Positions 35,776-48,915 of a stretch of 64,000 nucleotides of DNA are shown piece after piece (position 1 is the stretch's first letter; every line of letters starts with the position of its first letter). A program made the translations under genes and the position numbers. The notes under the pieces are model-generated. The model was not told where the DNA came from, did not search any database, and saw only the letters and a program-made list of their open reading frames with translations. This DNA is from Plasmodium malariae (taxonomy: Eukaryota > Apicomplexa > Aconoidasida > Haemosporida > Plasmodiidae): contig NC_041782.1 of NCBI RefSeq assembly GCF_900090045.1, forward strand, positions 1,562,001-1,626,000, read 5' to 3'.

Positions 35776-36849
35776 ATGATTCATGGTTCAGAAGAAAATA
35801 TAAAAGGAAATGCAGAAATTATATCAGTTGATGACAAATCAGTAACTAATGAAAACAATTTTGAAAAAAAAAATATAAATGACTGTGTAATTAACGAAGA
35901 AATCATAATCTCAGATGATTCCAAAAATACGGAATATTCATCCGTGCAATCGGATTATGAAAAAGAAATATTAAATGAGTTTTATGATTTAAATGAAGGA
36001 AAAAATGAAGAAGTTATAAGTATAAATTCAAATTTAATGGGTATACTTGAAGACATTTGTTCACAGTCTTCAGAAGAAGACGAAGAAAAAGAAAAAGAAA
36101 ATTTGGAAGAAAATGAAGATCAAATTTCTCATTTAGGAATAGAGACGGAACATAATTACAGTGGTGACAACATCAGTAGCAGTCACACAGATATGAGTAC
36201 TAAAGGTTATAACACAAATAATGATGCAAATAATGATGCAAATAATGATGCAAATAATGATGCAAATAATGATGCAAGTAATAATGCAAATAATGATGCA
36301 AATAATGATGCAAATAATGATGCAAATATTAATTATAACAGTAATAATTATAACAATAATAATTATAATGATGATAATAATAATAAGTGGAATAACACAA
36401 GTTTGTATATTAACAGTAGCAGTAATTGTGATAATAATAATAATAATGGCAGTGATGATATAAATGATAGTAAGGAAGATGATGTTATATATGTCATATG
36501 CAATATATGTTCAGATGTAATGGACGAATCAATTTTTGAAGATCATTTATATGCCCACACACTAGATTGCCAATCAGAGAATCAAGTAAATGATACATAT
36601 AAAAACGAAATGAATTTAAATAATGACATTTCTAATAATTCTGGATCAAGCACAAACATACAAAATATATGTGAACAGAGGCGTCCCTTCAGTGATGCAC
36701 ATCGTGCACATAATAATTCGGATGTGATGTTGTATAATAATATTAATAATAATATTAATAATAATATTAATAATAATATTAATAATAATATTAATAATAA
36801 TATTAATAATAATATTAATAATAATAACAATAACAATAATAATAATAAT

Positions 36850-36896
<47 letters not shown>

Positions 36897-39417
36897 TAAT
36901 AACAATAATAATAATAATAATAATAATAGTAATTATAATAATAATGATGATGACGATGTAGAAGAAGATAATTTTTTTAATATGATTTATAACTACAATT
37001 TAAATCTTAATAATTTTAGAAGCAATTCGTTAGTTATTAATAAAAAAGAAAATAATATGGAAATTTGTAGTTCCATGCAAAGAAATGATAATTTCCTAAA
37101 TACATTACAAAATACCACAAATTCAAAAAATACTATTGAAACAAGCGCAACAAGAAATGAGATAAGATACACTCCATTGACTAATAATGATGTTGAAAAT
37201 GTAAACAGGAATGTAATGAGAAATAGAAGGAATTTATTTAATATATCAGGGGAAAAAAGTTGTATTGATGATACGTATTTATCTATTATAAGAGAATCAA
37301 TTTCTACTATTTTATATAACGGAGATACCGCATTATCAGTAAGATGTGATACCATGAACAGTAATGTAGATAATAATGATAACAGTAATAATAATCAAAA
37401 TGAAGGAAAATATAGTAGCATTGTTAATAATATAAATACAATGATGAATTGCATACAGACTAGTGTAAATAAGGTTAGAGAGAAATCCATGAGTACTATT
37501 AATAATATAAACAGAGACATAGGCAATTATGTAAATAGAAATATGAGCAGTGTATTGAGGGATATAAATGAATTAACAAGGAAAAATACAATAAATAAAA
37601 ATATTAACTTTGTTGATAAGGTATTATTGTATAAAAAATTAAATAAAATATATAAAAATTTGCATAATATAGATAAAAAAATTAATACTGCATTAGAAAA
37701 GTGTATTCGTGATTTAGGAAGTAACAACAGTAACAGTAGTAGTAATCGTAATAACAATAGCAATAATAATAATAGCAGTAATAACAACAACAATAACAAC
37801 AATAACAACAATAATAATAACAATAATAACAATAATAATAACAGTTATAACAGTAATAATAGTAATAACAATAGTAGTAGTGCTAGTAACAGTAGAAACT
37901 ACTGTGGCATTAATAACGGCGGAAGTACTCATAACAGAAGTGATAACAGTAGTAGTTACGGCGAATATAGAAATTGGAATTATAGGGAAAACAATACATT
38001 TAGGACTAGAGAAAATAATAGTTACAATATACATATACCATCAGATAACATTAGTAGAACAACAGGTTCAATGGCATATAACGGAAACTATAATTCTAGT
38101 TTTTATAATAACAACACTATTTCACGTGAAAATTTTTCCACAGCTTCATCAGACAGATCTACCTCATATTATTCAACAAGACCTTATGAACAAAATGCTT
38201 GTAACATAACAGGGAGTGTTAATGATGTAAATTATTTATATTCTAATCTAGTTAATAGATATCCTACAATTTGTGAAAACGTTTCATTTTCTCACTTCGA
38301 CAATAGCCCTAACAATATCTGGCCATTAAGAAGAGTAACAAACAACACTGTTGGCACAATCAATAGTAGTATAAGAAATTCAATGCAGAATAGAGAAACA
38401 AATAACTTAAATATGAATATTAATAGTTTTAGCTATTCCAACATAAACAATAATGATAGTGCTAGTATTTTTTCAAGAAATCATGTGAGCAATGTCTATA
38501 ATAACGTAAATAGAAGCATTAGATACAATTTAATTAATAATACAGTAACAGTTGAAACTTTTTACCCAGACGCAGAAAATCATTCGTTATTTCTAGGAAA
38601 TAGATACAATGGAAACAGTAGAGTAGACAGGACGAATAATAATATTATTAATACCAATACTAATATGAATAATAACAATATTACTACTCTTAATATAAAT
38701 GACAATAATAACGGAGTCACTAGTATAAGTACGACTAGAATTACTAATGGGGGTAATAATAATAGAACTGCACTTACTATTAACAGAAATAATAACAGCG
38801 GTAGTAGTAGTAGTAGTAGTAATGGTAGAAGCACCATTTTAACTTCTAATGGGGAAAACCGTATTACAAGTACGCATACTATTAACAGATGTAATAATAC
38901 TACTAGAGTTATATCCAATGGAAGAATTATTTCTAATAGACGCAATAACAATGCAACAGCTAGTTATAGCTATGTAAGTAACAGTTCGAATGGTGATGAT
39001 TTTAATAACAGCAACACAGAAATAGTATCGCAGAATATTTTAGGTGCAAATTTAATATTTGAAGAAACATTAACAAGCAACAACGATATTGCTAATGGAA
39101 ATATAAATTCATACAGAAGAGTAAACAATAATAATTTTTTTATCAATGAAATAGTAGAAGAGGAAAATACAAATGAGAATTTAGGTACATCTCCAATGTT
39201 AGAGGAGAATAATGATTATTTAATTGTTCATTTTGATATAAAAAAAAATAAGAATAATAACTTGAAAATATGTTCAATTTGTTATGAAAATTATCAACAT
39301 AATGAACCGCTTATATTTTTGCCTTGTACTCATAATTTCCACAAATCGTGTATAATTGAATGGATTAATAAAAAACCTATATGTCCTATTTGTAAAATTA
39401 ACATTAAGAATTTTTAA
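35776..39417 (+). CDS. Asn-rich RING-H2 finger protein, probable E3 ubiquitin ligase
   Basis: A single exon of 1213 residues from the ATG at 35776. A complete RING-H2 domain ends the protein: C1166-x2-C1169, C1184-x-H1186-x2-H1189-x2-C1192, C1203-x2-C1206, with the E2-contacting Trp at 1196 (EWINKKPICPIC). A second small zinc site is likely at C242-x2-C245-x11-H257-x3-H261. The rest is an acidic N terminus and long low-complexity Asn tracts, including NDA-type repeats (about residues 148-180), N-N-I repeats and poly-Asn near 330-390 and 670-710. RING-H2 proteins transfer ubiquitin from an E2; the substrate is unknown. No membrane helix is visible. Such repeat-bloated proteins are normal in Plasmodium. 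It is the first gene right of the centromere. Confidence 0.9.
36212..36330 (+). repeat. 12-bp AATAATGATGCA repeats (Asn-Asn-Asp-Ala) in the RING gene
   Basis: About ten 12-bp units encode Asn-Asn-Asp-Ala repeats, with one GTAATAATGCA variant. The repeat keeps the reading frame. Confidence 0.9.
36736..36945 (+). repeat. AAT-type trinucleotide repeats (poly-Asn) in the RING gene
   Basis: A 12-bp AATATTAATAAT block (Asn-Asn-Ile-Asn) passes into near-pure AAT/AAC repeats encoding Asn. A second AAT/AAC block occurs at about 37735-37870. Typical replication-slippage sequence within a coding region. Confidence 0.92.
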
Positions 39418-40841
39418 AAAAAACGAAGGGCCTCCTTAAACTTTAAAAATAATTTTATTTTAGATTTTAAATTGAACATTTTTAAAGTACATTATTCAAT
39501 CACTTTTTGTATAATCACTCGTTCATTTTACATCGCTGTTGTATCCCTCATTCCACACATAAATAAGTTCACTTTTTCCTTATATTAATTTTTTTTTTTT
39601 TATATTTCATTTTATTTTCTTTTATGATTGTGTAGTGCATTTTTACAGTGTTTTTTTACGTTTGCATTGCAAATTTTAGGTTTTAATAGCTTATAAAAAA
39701 AAAAAAAAAATTGTCATTTCATTTTTTTTTTCTATTACATATGTATTAAAATACACGTGATAAATCAATTATAACGGAAAAATTAAATTTATAAATGTAC
39801 AGAAATGATAATAATGCGTAGTAAATCAGCATTTCAAAGGTGAACAAATATGAAAAAAAATATACAAACGAAAAGTAAAAAAAATGCGGAAACAAAATTT
39901 GTAGGACCAAATAAATACTCAAATGAGAATGTTAAATGGTTGTTTATTATTAATATACACATACATAATCGCATATATATTATATGTGTATATATATATC
40001 CTGTGTAAAACAAAAACAAAAAAAAAAAAAAAAAAATTCCATGCTACACAGAATTATTTTTTCTATTATTAATATATCAAAAGAGCATAGATATATTTTA
40101 TTACACGAAAAAAATCATTAATGAAATGAGAATAACACAGTAATAATCACTAAAATTAGTATAAAAGAACAAAAGTAAAATGATACTAAATGGAACAAAA
40201 AGAAATATGAAAAATGAGACACAAAAAAGCATATTTTTATATAAATAATTGTATATGACAAAAATGAATAAGTTACACAAATAGCTGAAGGTAGCATTTA
40301 TTTGTATTAAAAGTAGTATGTATATATACATAATATATTTAATTAATTTTTTTATAACTATACCGAAACCAACAATTTTTGGAAAAATTAATAAAAAAAT
40401 TGTATATAGAACGGGGAAAACCTCCTTTTATGTATGTATGTACGCATTTTATTAAAAAAAAAAAAAAAAAAAAAGCACTCTTACTTTTCCTGTGTAATTT
40501 GCAATATATTTTCATGTAACATTTATTATTCGTTATTACTCGGAAATGCAGAAAAAAAAGCGTATTCTTATAAGTGTTTATTTAAAACATTTTGTTGCAC
40601 TTTTTATACTTTCTTTTTTCCCTTCCCTGTCTTTTCAAAAAGAGCCAATATATTTTAAAGGGGTATTGCAATGAGAAAATAAAAGAGGAAATAAGTGAAA
40701 TTTAAAAAGGGTCTCAAGATATATATTTGCTATTAAATGAAGTTAGATACACTTTGTGCTAATCCGAGTATTAGCATTACTTTTGTTAGCTCCTATTTAT
40801 TTACAACTATTTTTCACTCTGGCACATTCGCTTATGTTTAT
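39418..40841. other. Convergent intergenic region, no gene seen
   Basis: A+T-rich 3' flanks of the RING gene (plus) and the CIR_N protein gene (minus), with poly-A/T tracts. No supported gene or RNA. Confidence 0.55.
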
Positions 40842-41639
40842 TCACGTTTTTATTTTTTCTCCCTTTTTCTTTCTCTTTCTTTCTCTTTCTTTCTCTTTCT
40901 TTCTCTTTCTTTCTCTTTTCCTCTTCTTTTTATCCTTTTTATATTTTATAAGTGTTCTGATATGGTCATATTTCTTTGTTTTTTCTTTTTCTCTTTTGTC
41001 ATTTCTATGTTTTAATGTTTTCGCGTCATTATATTCATGTTCTTTACTTTCTGAGGAGCCTTTTTTTTGCTTGAATTTGTCAGAATGTTTATCGTGGGAA
41101 CTGCTCGTAAACGGACCCACAGTTTGACACTTTGTTTGTCTATTTGTTTGATCATTTTTTAACTCATTTGTTTCGCTCTTTTTTAAAAAAATGAAGTTTT
41201 CTTTATTTAAAAACCACTCGCTTTGACTAATTTTGATTTTATCAAAGTCTGAAATAATTTTCGCATTATTTTTTTTATCATAGATACAATTTCCTCCATT
41301 AAAATTCTCATCGTTATATATATAGTGACATTTTTTTATTAAATATTCTTCATGCATTTTATTTCTTCTATTTATTTCTTTTTCTTCTTGCATAAATAAA
41401 TTAATATGTTCATTGTATTCAGTTGTAGTTCCCTTCTTTTCATTATTATAATGTATATGTATGTTGTTTTTTAGATGACTAATTGTTTTTTCAAATGCAA
41501 GTTCATTCTTTTTTCTCTCTTTTTTTTCTTCTTCTTTTATAATTTTATTTTCATCATAATTAACTTTATACTGAACATCTTTCCTATAAACATTCCACTT
41601 TTTTTGGGGTAGGATATTCAAGCCCCCATGGCCTCCCAT
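40842..41639 (-). CDS. LENG1-like protein with N-terminal CIR_N-type domain, probable splicing-associated protein
   Basis: A single exon of 265 residues from the ATG at 41639. The N terminus, MGGHGGLNILPQKKWNVYRK followed by an EEEKKE run, matches the conserved opening of LENG1/CIR_N-domain proteins (NILP-x-K-x-W-x-V then a charged helix). These are small nuclear proteins linked to pre-mRNA processing. The middle is charged and unique; the C terminus is a Lys/Arg/Glu block encoded by a CTTTCT repeat (about 40860-40920), giving KRERKRKK units and a nuclear-localisation-like character. Function is inferred from the N-terminal 40 residues only. Confidence 0.75.
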   Translation of the reverse strand: MGGHGGLNILPQKKWNVYRKDVQYKVNYDENKIIKEEEKKERKKNELAFEKTISHLKNNIHIHYNNEKKGTTTEYNEHINLFMQEEKEINRRNKMHEEYLIKKCHYIYNDENFNGGNCIYDKKNNAKIISDFDKIKISQSEWFLNKENFIFLKKSETNELKNDQTNRQTKCQTVGPFTSSSHDKHSDKFKQKKGSSESKEHEYNDAKTLKHRNDKREKEKTKKYDHIRTLIKYKKDKKKRKRERKRKKEKERERKRKKKGEKIKT

Positions 41640-41723
41640 TATGCTTATAAAAATGAAAAAAAAAGAAAGGCGGCTTTGCTTTTCGCTTTCTCCTTTTTAT
41701 GCATTAACAAGCTAATATATACT

Positions 41724-41754
<31 letters not shown>

Positions 41755-42209
41755 GTATATATGTATATATATATATATATATGTATATACAAAAGGATCT
41801 CTACACCTGCACTAGATTTATTTTTAGAAACATTTTACTTCATTTTGATATACTTATATTTTTAATATTGTTTATTTTCCAATTATTGTAAGTCGCACGT
41901 GAATGCAAAAAATTAAAAAGCATTGTTAATGAAATTTTAAGAAAAAAAAAAAAAAAAAAAAATACAATTAAAACTGCGTTTATTTTTAAAATGGAAAATT
42001 TACTTTATCCAGCTATCTCATTATTATTTTTTTTTTTTCTGCCAAATATTTATTTTACATTGCTCCCTTTTTTCTTGTAATTTTTTTATTTTTTCCTTTA
42101 TAACAAATAAATTTTTTTTTTCATAAATTGCTACCATACTTTTGCATATGAGTAATAACAATATGAATAATAAATATATAACAAGTATAATAAAATATGT
42201 GCATATATA

Positions 42210-42259
<50 letters not shown>

Positions 42260-42296
42260 GTATATGAATATATATATAATGTACATAATTTAAACA
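41640..42296. other. Intergenic region with (AT)n microsatellites
   Basis: Divergent promoter region between the CIR_N protein gene (minus) and a likely small plus-strand gene. It contains TATATG/(AT)n tracts at about 41725-41785 and 42180-42256 and a 20-base poly-A run near 41942. Confidence 0.55.
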
Positions 42297-42837
42297 ATGC
42301 AGCCGCAAGCGCATCCGTTTGCTCCTTTTAAAATTAAAATGAACTTCAATTCAAGGTTTTTTGAAGAGAGGTAAAAAATATAAAGGCTGTTTATTAGTGT
42401 ATTTGTATGTATATATGTTACAATATAAAGAATGAAATCTTCACACATGTTAAGAAGGGACGCCCTTTTCCTTTATTATGTTAATAAAATTATTCGTAGT
42501 GGAAAATGAAATATTCTGTGCTATGTACGAACTCTTTTATAGCAATTTTTATTTTTTACTCCATTATTGTCCCAGTTAAAAGGTTATTAGAATATAATTA
42601 CATATATGTATATATGATGGTACTCAGGAGATATTTTAATTTTTTTCTTATTGGAAAAATGGTGAAATAACAGGAAAAGCTGCCACTCGCACAATTTCAG
42701 TATAAGCGGGCGGCCTTTTATTTTATTTTTTTTTTAAATTGTACCTATGTAGCACACATATATACATTAATTGCTGAGTAAAAATGGTGTAATTACTTTT
42801 TCAAAATTGACCATTTATATATACAGCGTAAAACGTT

Positions 42838-42888
<51 letters not shown>

Positions 42889-43032
42889 TGGTAATTTACT
42901 CATTTCGCTTACTTATGCACAAACGGGGGTATGAACTTTTCTCTATTCTGTGTTTAGACAGTTGATATATTTCTTTTCTTTTATTTATTAATGTATAGGA
43001 AAAATTATACAACGCAATTTTTTAAATTATAG
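42297..43032 (+). CDS. Probable small four-exon gene, 71-residue protein with a C-terminal membrane helix
   Basis: A proposed model has exons 42297-42370, 42455-42495, 42674-42699 and 42958-43032. All phases agree and give 71 residues. Exon 1 (MQPQAHPFAPFKIKMNF...) is about 40% G+C in an A+T desert and ends at a GTAAAA donor. Exon 4 follows a good CTCTATTCTGTGTTTAG acceptor and reads TVDIFLFFYLLMYRKNY to a stop, i.e. a short membrane helix. Exon 2 (RDALFLYYVNKII) has an alternative in-frame acceptor at 42458, and exon 3 is tiny. The mix of a soluble basic N terminus and a tail helix is typical of small organelle membrane subunits, but I do not recognise a family. Exons 2 and 3 are the least certain. 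Confidence 0.45.
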
Positions 43033-43661
43033 TGAAATACTGATAGGTCACTGTTATGCCAAAAAAAAAAAAATAAAATAAAATAAAAAATAAAAAGAGG
43101 TATAAAAAAGGGAAAAAAAATGAAGCATATAAAAAAAAAAAAAAAAGAAAAAAGAAATGAAAAATACAGAAATAATAAAAGCAAAGTTAAATCACCTTAT
43201 AATTATGTGTAGTAATAAAATAAAAAATAAATCAAAATTTATTTACATATCAATAATATGATTAGAAAAAATTAGGTCCATACAAACGTACATACATACG
43301 TAAATACACGTACGTAAATACACATACGTAAATACACATACGTAAATACACATACGTAAATATACATATGTTAATATACATATGTTAATATACATATGTT
43401 AATATACATATGTTAATATACATATGTTAATATCCATACGTAAATACATACGTGTGTTCACCTAAGCATAAACTTAATAAAATGTAAGATAAAGGCAGTC
43501 TTTTTAATGAAGTACGTGCTGCATAATAATATGCTCAAAATGGGTTGCAAAGGAAGCAAGCTGTACATATGGTATATATGAATATATACATACATATATA
43601 CATACAAAAATTTATGTATGTACAAATATATGTGCACATGAAGAGTCCGAGTTTACGTGCG
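43033..43661. other. Intergenic region with 14-bp repeats
   Basis: The 3' flanks of the small gene (plus) and of the zinc-ribbon gene (minus). It contains the 14-bp repeat array listed separately and poly-A runs. No gene seen. Confidence 0.5.
43283..43455. repeat. Two adjoining 14-bp tandem arrays (ACATACGTAAATAC and ACATATGTTAATAT)
   Basis: Copies of ACATACGTAAATAC give way without interruption to copies of ACATATGTTAATAT with the same 14-bp period. One array therefore appears to have diverged into two homogenised sub-families. Non-coding. Confidence 0.9.
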
Positions 43662-44770
43662 CTACTCCCCGTTATTGGGTGAACTCGATCTGATAACGGA
43701 AAAATCGTTATATCCACAATTTTGACAAGTGTAATAATCACCCATATTAAATCCATTAGGGTTAATAAATTTACACGTTCTACATTTTAGAATAAATTTT
43801 TTATCAAATTTTGCATTAATTCTTTTTCTTTTTCTATTTTTATTTTTTGACTTGCTTCTATTATTTTTATTAAGAAAATTAAGTTTTCTATATAAGTGTA
43901 AGCCTTCATGATTTGATGAAGAAGAATTTGATTCACTACCCATACCCATCCCTTTCTTTTCATCATCTTGAATCGTTTTAATAATTTGATTTTCACGATC
44001 ATAAGCAATACGTTTTTCTAAAAGTGTCCTTCTCAAATCATCGGAGTCAATTCTACATGTTTTTAATTTTTTCAAGTAATGCTGAAAGGAATTTTTGTTA
44101 TTGTAAAAATCATGATGTCTCTTATGTGGTCCACTTTGACTAAATTTTATATTCATTAAATCGTTACTACTTATTTCTTCATTTTCTACGATGTGCTTAT
44201 TACTATTACTATTATTTGGAGAAGAATTCATATGACTGTGATTACTTATACTAGCTATTTTTTCATTACTCGATACGCTATTGCGCGCTTTTAATTTTAG
44301 GATATTTCGGTACTGTTCTTCTATTAACTTTATCTCGTCCTGATAAAATGAAAACAAAACGGGGAAAATGTTATGCACATGTACATACATATATACATAC
44401 ATATATACATACATATATACATACATATATACATACATACATACATAAATACATGCATACATGCATACATACGTACATACGTACATACGTACATACGCAC
44501 ATACGTACATACGCACATACGTACATATGATACATGGTGCAGTACATTAAAATTCTAAAAAACGGAACGCGGTAAAATGTATTCCATTATATATACATAT
44601 ATATACATAATTATACATGCACATACGCACATATACATACATTTATACGTATACGTAGATATGAGTACATATGTGCATATATACACATCCTTGTGCTTCT
44701 AAGAGCACTACTATCATGGAGTTAGGATGTTTATACATACCTCATTGTCAGAAGAAAAATATGTACTCAT
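43662..44770 (-). CDS. Small zinc-ribbon protein, two exons (235 residues)
   Basis: Exon 1 is 44770-44741 (MSTYFSSDNE), ending at a GTATGT donor. Exon 2 is 44339-43662, starting after TTTATCAG with DEIKLIEEQ. The junction is in phase 0 and the product is 235 residues. A four-Cys zinc ribbon sits near the C terminus: C196-x2-C199 and C215-x2-C218 (CRTCKF...YTCQNCGYNDF), preceded by a very basic stretch (SKNKNRKRKRINAKF). The two-Cys-pair spacing and the CxNCGY turn resemble zinc ribbons of transcription or RNA polymerase factors, but no family is certain. The continuous open frame across the intron at the 5' end is only a product of the TACATA repeat there. Confidence 0.75.
44372..44545. repeat. 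ACATACATATAT / ACATACGT microsatellite inside the zinc-ribbon gene intron
   Basis: Tandem 12-bp ACATACATATAT copies pass into ACATACGT-type units. All lie within the 395-bp intron of the zinc-ribbon gene. All frames remain open across it on both strands, which mimics coding potential. Confidence 0.9.
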
Positions 44771-45018
44771 TTTAAAATTATTTTTTTTGATGTCATTTAA
44801 AGTATCTTCAGAATTTTATGTGGAAAAAACTGTTTCACATATATATAAGTACATGTACGTACAAACATATATATGTATGTATTCATATATTGTGTACTCC
44901 TTAATAACAAAAAATTGTTATACGTACATTAACATATAAATGAACAAATGAACAAATGAACAAATTAACTAATGAACTAATGAACTAATGAACTACAAAT
45001 AAATAAATAAATAAATAA

Positions 45019-45061
<43 letters not shown>

Positions 45062-45296
45062 ATATCGTAGTTATTGAAGTACACAAGGTATATGTCCATG
45101 TATATATAAAAAAAATTAAGCGATTTTTTTTAAATAAAAATGTACTCAATTTTCCTTATCAAAAAAGTTATAAATATAAAAAAAAAAAAAGTTTCCTCAA
45201 ATTTATTTTTTTTTTATATAACGCATTCCGTTCGCTTTTCAATGAGTAAGTATCAGTTAACATATTTTATATTCAGGAATTTATATAAATATATAA

Positions 45297-45341
<45 letters not shown>

Positions 45342-45610
45342 TATATTTGTGTATATATGTATGTACGTATAAATGGTTAAACAAACTCTTTATTTATCTT
45401 TATTTTTTTAAAAATTATTTTTTACATATTATACCTTATTAATTGGTAAATTCATAAATGCGTGTATATATATATATATGTATGTTTATTTCCGGTTTAT
45501 GTGTTTTTAATTGTGTTGATAAAAATTTTAAATTCTAAAAAAATACCAACATATATATGTTATGAATGTATGTATAAGTATACATGTATAATGCATTTAC
45601 GTTTATACGT

Positions 45611-45900
<290 letters not shown>

Positions 45901-46187
45901 GTAATAAATACTAAAGCATAGTTGAACAATTTTGTTAAATAGTATACATATCTTAGTAATATATTGGCTGTTCTATTTTAAATATGAAATATTGTGGTAT
46001 TGTGAATTTGAACGAGCTGTTTTTAAACTAAAAAAAAAAAAAAAAAATGAATCTATTTAAAAAAAAAATAGTATAAACATAGTATATTATTATATTTATA
46101 TTATATAAATACTTGTGTACAGTTGTAAAATATATAAAATAAATAATATACGTGTAGTAATATTTATTCTGTTTAATTGTTTTAACC

Positions 46188-46395
46188 GGATTTAGTTTAA
46201 TTGTATTAAACGGATTTAGTTTAATTATTTTAACTGGATTTAGTATAATTGGATTTAGTATAATTGGATTTAGTATAATTGGATTTGGTTTAATTGGATT
46301 TAGTATAATTGGATTTAGTATAATTGGATTTGGTTTAATTGGATTTGGTTTAACTGGATTTGGTTTAATTTGTTTTAATTTAATTGGTTTTAATT
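46188..46395. repeat. 15-bp minisatellite (GGATTTAGTATAATT and GGATTTGGTTTAATT)
   Basis: About 12 imperfect copies of a 15-bp unit in two variants. The GGATTTAG core loosely resembles Plasmodium telomere repeats, but the 15-bp period and the T-rich second half show it is not telomeric. It lies just beyond the 3' end of the small gene at 46661-47018. Confidence 0.88.
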
Positions 46396-46660
46396 TAATT
46401 TTTTCTTCATAGTAAAGAATATTTTAACGAACAAAACAAGGAAAATAAAAAAAATTGTATAAGTTTAAGCTGTCATTATGAAAACAATGCATAAAATAAA
46501 TAAAAAAAATATTTGTTTCATTTATATCTATTAAAAAAGAAACATTCAATTTTTTTTGAAAAGGTGAACTGAAAGGAAAAGCATTCTTAAGAGTAAGAAG
46601 GAAATTATTACTTTTATATGGAAAGTACAAGAAAATAAAATTATATCATAAGTATAATAT

Positions 46661-47018
46661 CTATATCTTTATACAATTGATTATATGGACTAACCTGATA
46701 GCTGTGATAGATGTTTTTACAAACGAGTTATTTCTTTATATATCTTCTTTTACCGTTACAATATAATATTATACGCAAAAAAGTTTTACGCTTAAAATTA
46801 TAAAAAATTGTATGTATTAAATTAAAAAAAAAATTATTACATTTTGAACAAGAAAAAAAGAAGAAATTTAAAAAGCTGTTTATTTTTTATATAATACACC
46901 TTTGTAGATCTTTTAAACAAAATTTTGCTGCATCCCTTTTCTTAGTTCTTAACGCAACTATATGTGTATTACTATTTGAAGTACTTTTCAGCTTACACAA
47001 ATCTGCAATAACATTCAT
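46661..47018 (-). CDS. Probable tiny two-exon gene (about 50 residues)
   Basis: Exon 1 at 47018-46900 (MNVIADLCKLKSTSNSNTHI...) has coding-like composition, about one third G+C, in DNA that is otherwise below one fifth. It ends at a GTGTAT donor. An acceptor (CACAGCTATCAG) at 46696-46695 opens exon 2 (46694-46661), giving ...KDLQRLVHIINCIKI and a stop, 50 residues in frame. The intron is 205 bp. A phase-0 re-reading of exon 2 is also open (VSPYNQLYKDI...), so the exact join is uncertain. I recognise no family; the product is basic and lacks a signal peptide or membrane helix. Confidence 0.4.
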
Positions 47019-47685
47019 TTACACGAATGAACGGGAATTTATTTGTATTGTTGTGGGTCCATTTTTTATTCGTTTTGTTGTTAAATGTTTTATTTTTATT
47101 CGTTTTATTGTCATTTGTTTTGTTTCTATTTGCTTAAATTTTTTTTTGCTACTATTTTGTTTCACAGTTATAAAATTTCTCTCAAATTTCTTTTTGAAAT
47201 CGCCATTTGGGAAATGAAGTTTACTGATAAATTTGAGAAAAAAAAAAAACAAAACAAAACAAAACAAAATGGGGTGAGGGGAAGGAAAAAGGAAAAAAAT
47301 GTATTTGTCTAAATAATGCATTTAAATTTAAAAATTTCCACCCTTTTTAAAAAAAAAGCAGCTATTTTTTTTTTTTTTTTTTTAATAGTGATTACTATTG
47401 CAAACTTCAATGCGCGAAATACTGAAATATACGAAAAGGGTATATTTATATATATATATATCTGTATATATCGTCAATTTGAGAATTTTTTTTTTTTACT
47501 AAATTAATATGATGTGTACAAACAAATAGGACTGGACCTATGGTGTTTAAGCGATTAATTACTTCCAAGTAGCTTTTTTTTTTTTTTTTTTTTTCCTCCC
47601 CATTTTGTAACGTATGAACAGGATTTTTTGAAGTACATCACGTTGACATATACGTACGTGTTTGTCTATGCACTTGTACACCTAC

Positions 47686-47732
<47 letters not shown>

Positions 47733-48286
47733 TCTGTGCGTACATAGTATATGCACAAGTATGTACGTATAAAAAATAAATATATAAATATATGAATTCT
47801 ACTAATAATGTAATATAATATAAACATCGCATGTGCATATTTACATAAAATCATCCGCGTAAAAGGTTTGCCATTATTATCATCATAATTATCGTATCAT
47901 CATAATTATCGTATCATCATAATTATCGTATCATCATAATTATCGTATCATCATAATTATCGTATCATCATAATTATCGTATCATCATAATTATCATATC
48001 ATCATTATTATTATACTGCTATTTTAATGTGTATTTCTCATTCTGCAAAGAATGTAAATATAAGAATAGCCTTTTTGGAAAAATAGAAATATAGGTCTTA
48101 TGCATAAAATTGACAGCAATTGTTTTGCTATAGGAACAAGCATAACATAAAAGGAGTACTCATAACGTATAAGAAGACATTATTCCGTAACCTTATTAGT
48201 GAACTCCTTTTTATATAATTGTTCCCTTTTGTTAATTTATTTGTTATGTGGTAATTATTAGTATTTTTTAAAATTTACATAAAAGG

Positions 48287-48317
<31 letters not shown>

Positions 48318-48859
48318 GGAAAAGGAGGAAAAAAGAAAAAAAGAAGAAATAGATGAACGAATATGCGTTTAACATATGCAAATAAAATATTTTACCTCTA
48401 ACAAACTTCACAGCAGGAAAAAGAAATTTTATTTTCCTTGGATGTAAATTGAATAATAATATGAATTAATTTTTAAGCTCTGCGACATCTTCAATATTTT
48501 TTATTTGAAGATTAAATTATTTGCTTCTTAAAATAAAAACTTAATAATGATATATAAACAACAGCTATATTATTTATAATTATATATATTTTTTTGCCAA
48601 AAGGTGAAGAGACTTTCAACATAAATTACATGTATAAATATACTTAATATATATATGTATATATAACGTACATATTTTTAATTTTTTGAAAATAATGAAA
48701 TTCCAGAAAATGCATTTTTTGTTTTTAGCATTTTTTTTTTTTTTATTTAGTATTTATAATATTTTGAATTAATATCTGTTATATTTTCTTACTATTGTAA
48801 TTTTATTTTTTTGTAAAATTATGCTCAAATTGTTATAGAGTATGTATACTTACATATAC

Positions 48860-48915
<56 letters not shown>

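Noticed and set aside
36221..38951. Opposite-strand and alternative-frame ORFs rich in Leu, Ile and Met inside the RING gene
   Set aside because: Shadows of AAT/AAC repeats encoding Asn on the true strand.
46188..46395. GGATTTAG repeats as an interstitial telomere
   Set aside because: The period is 15 bp and the units do not follow the Plasmodium 7-bp telomere repeat.
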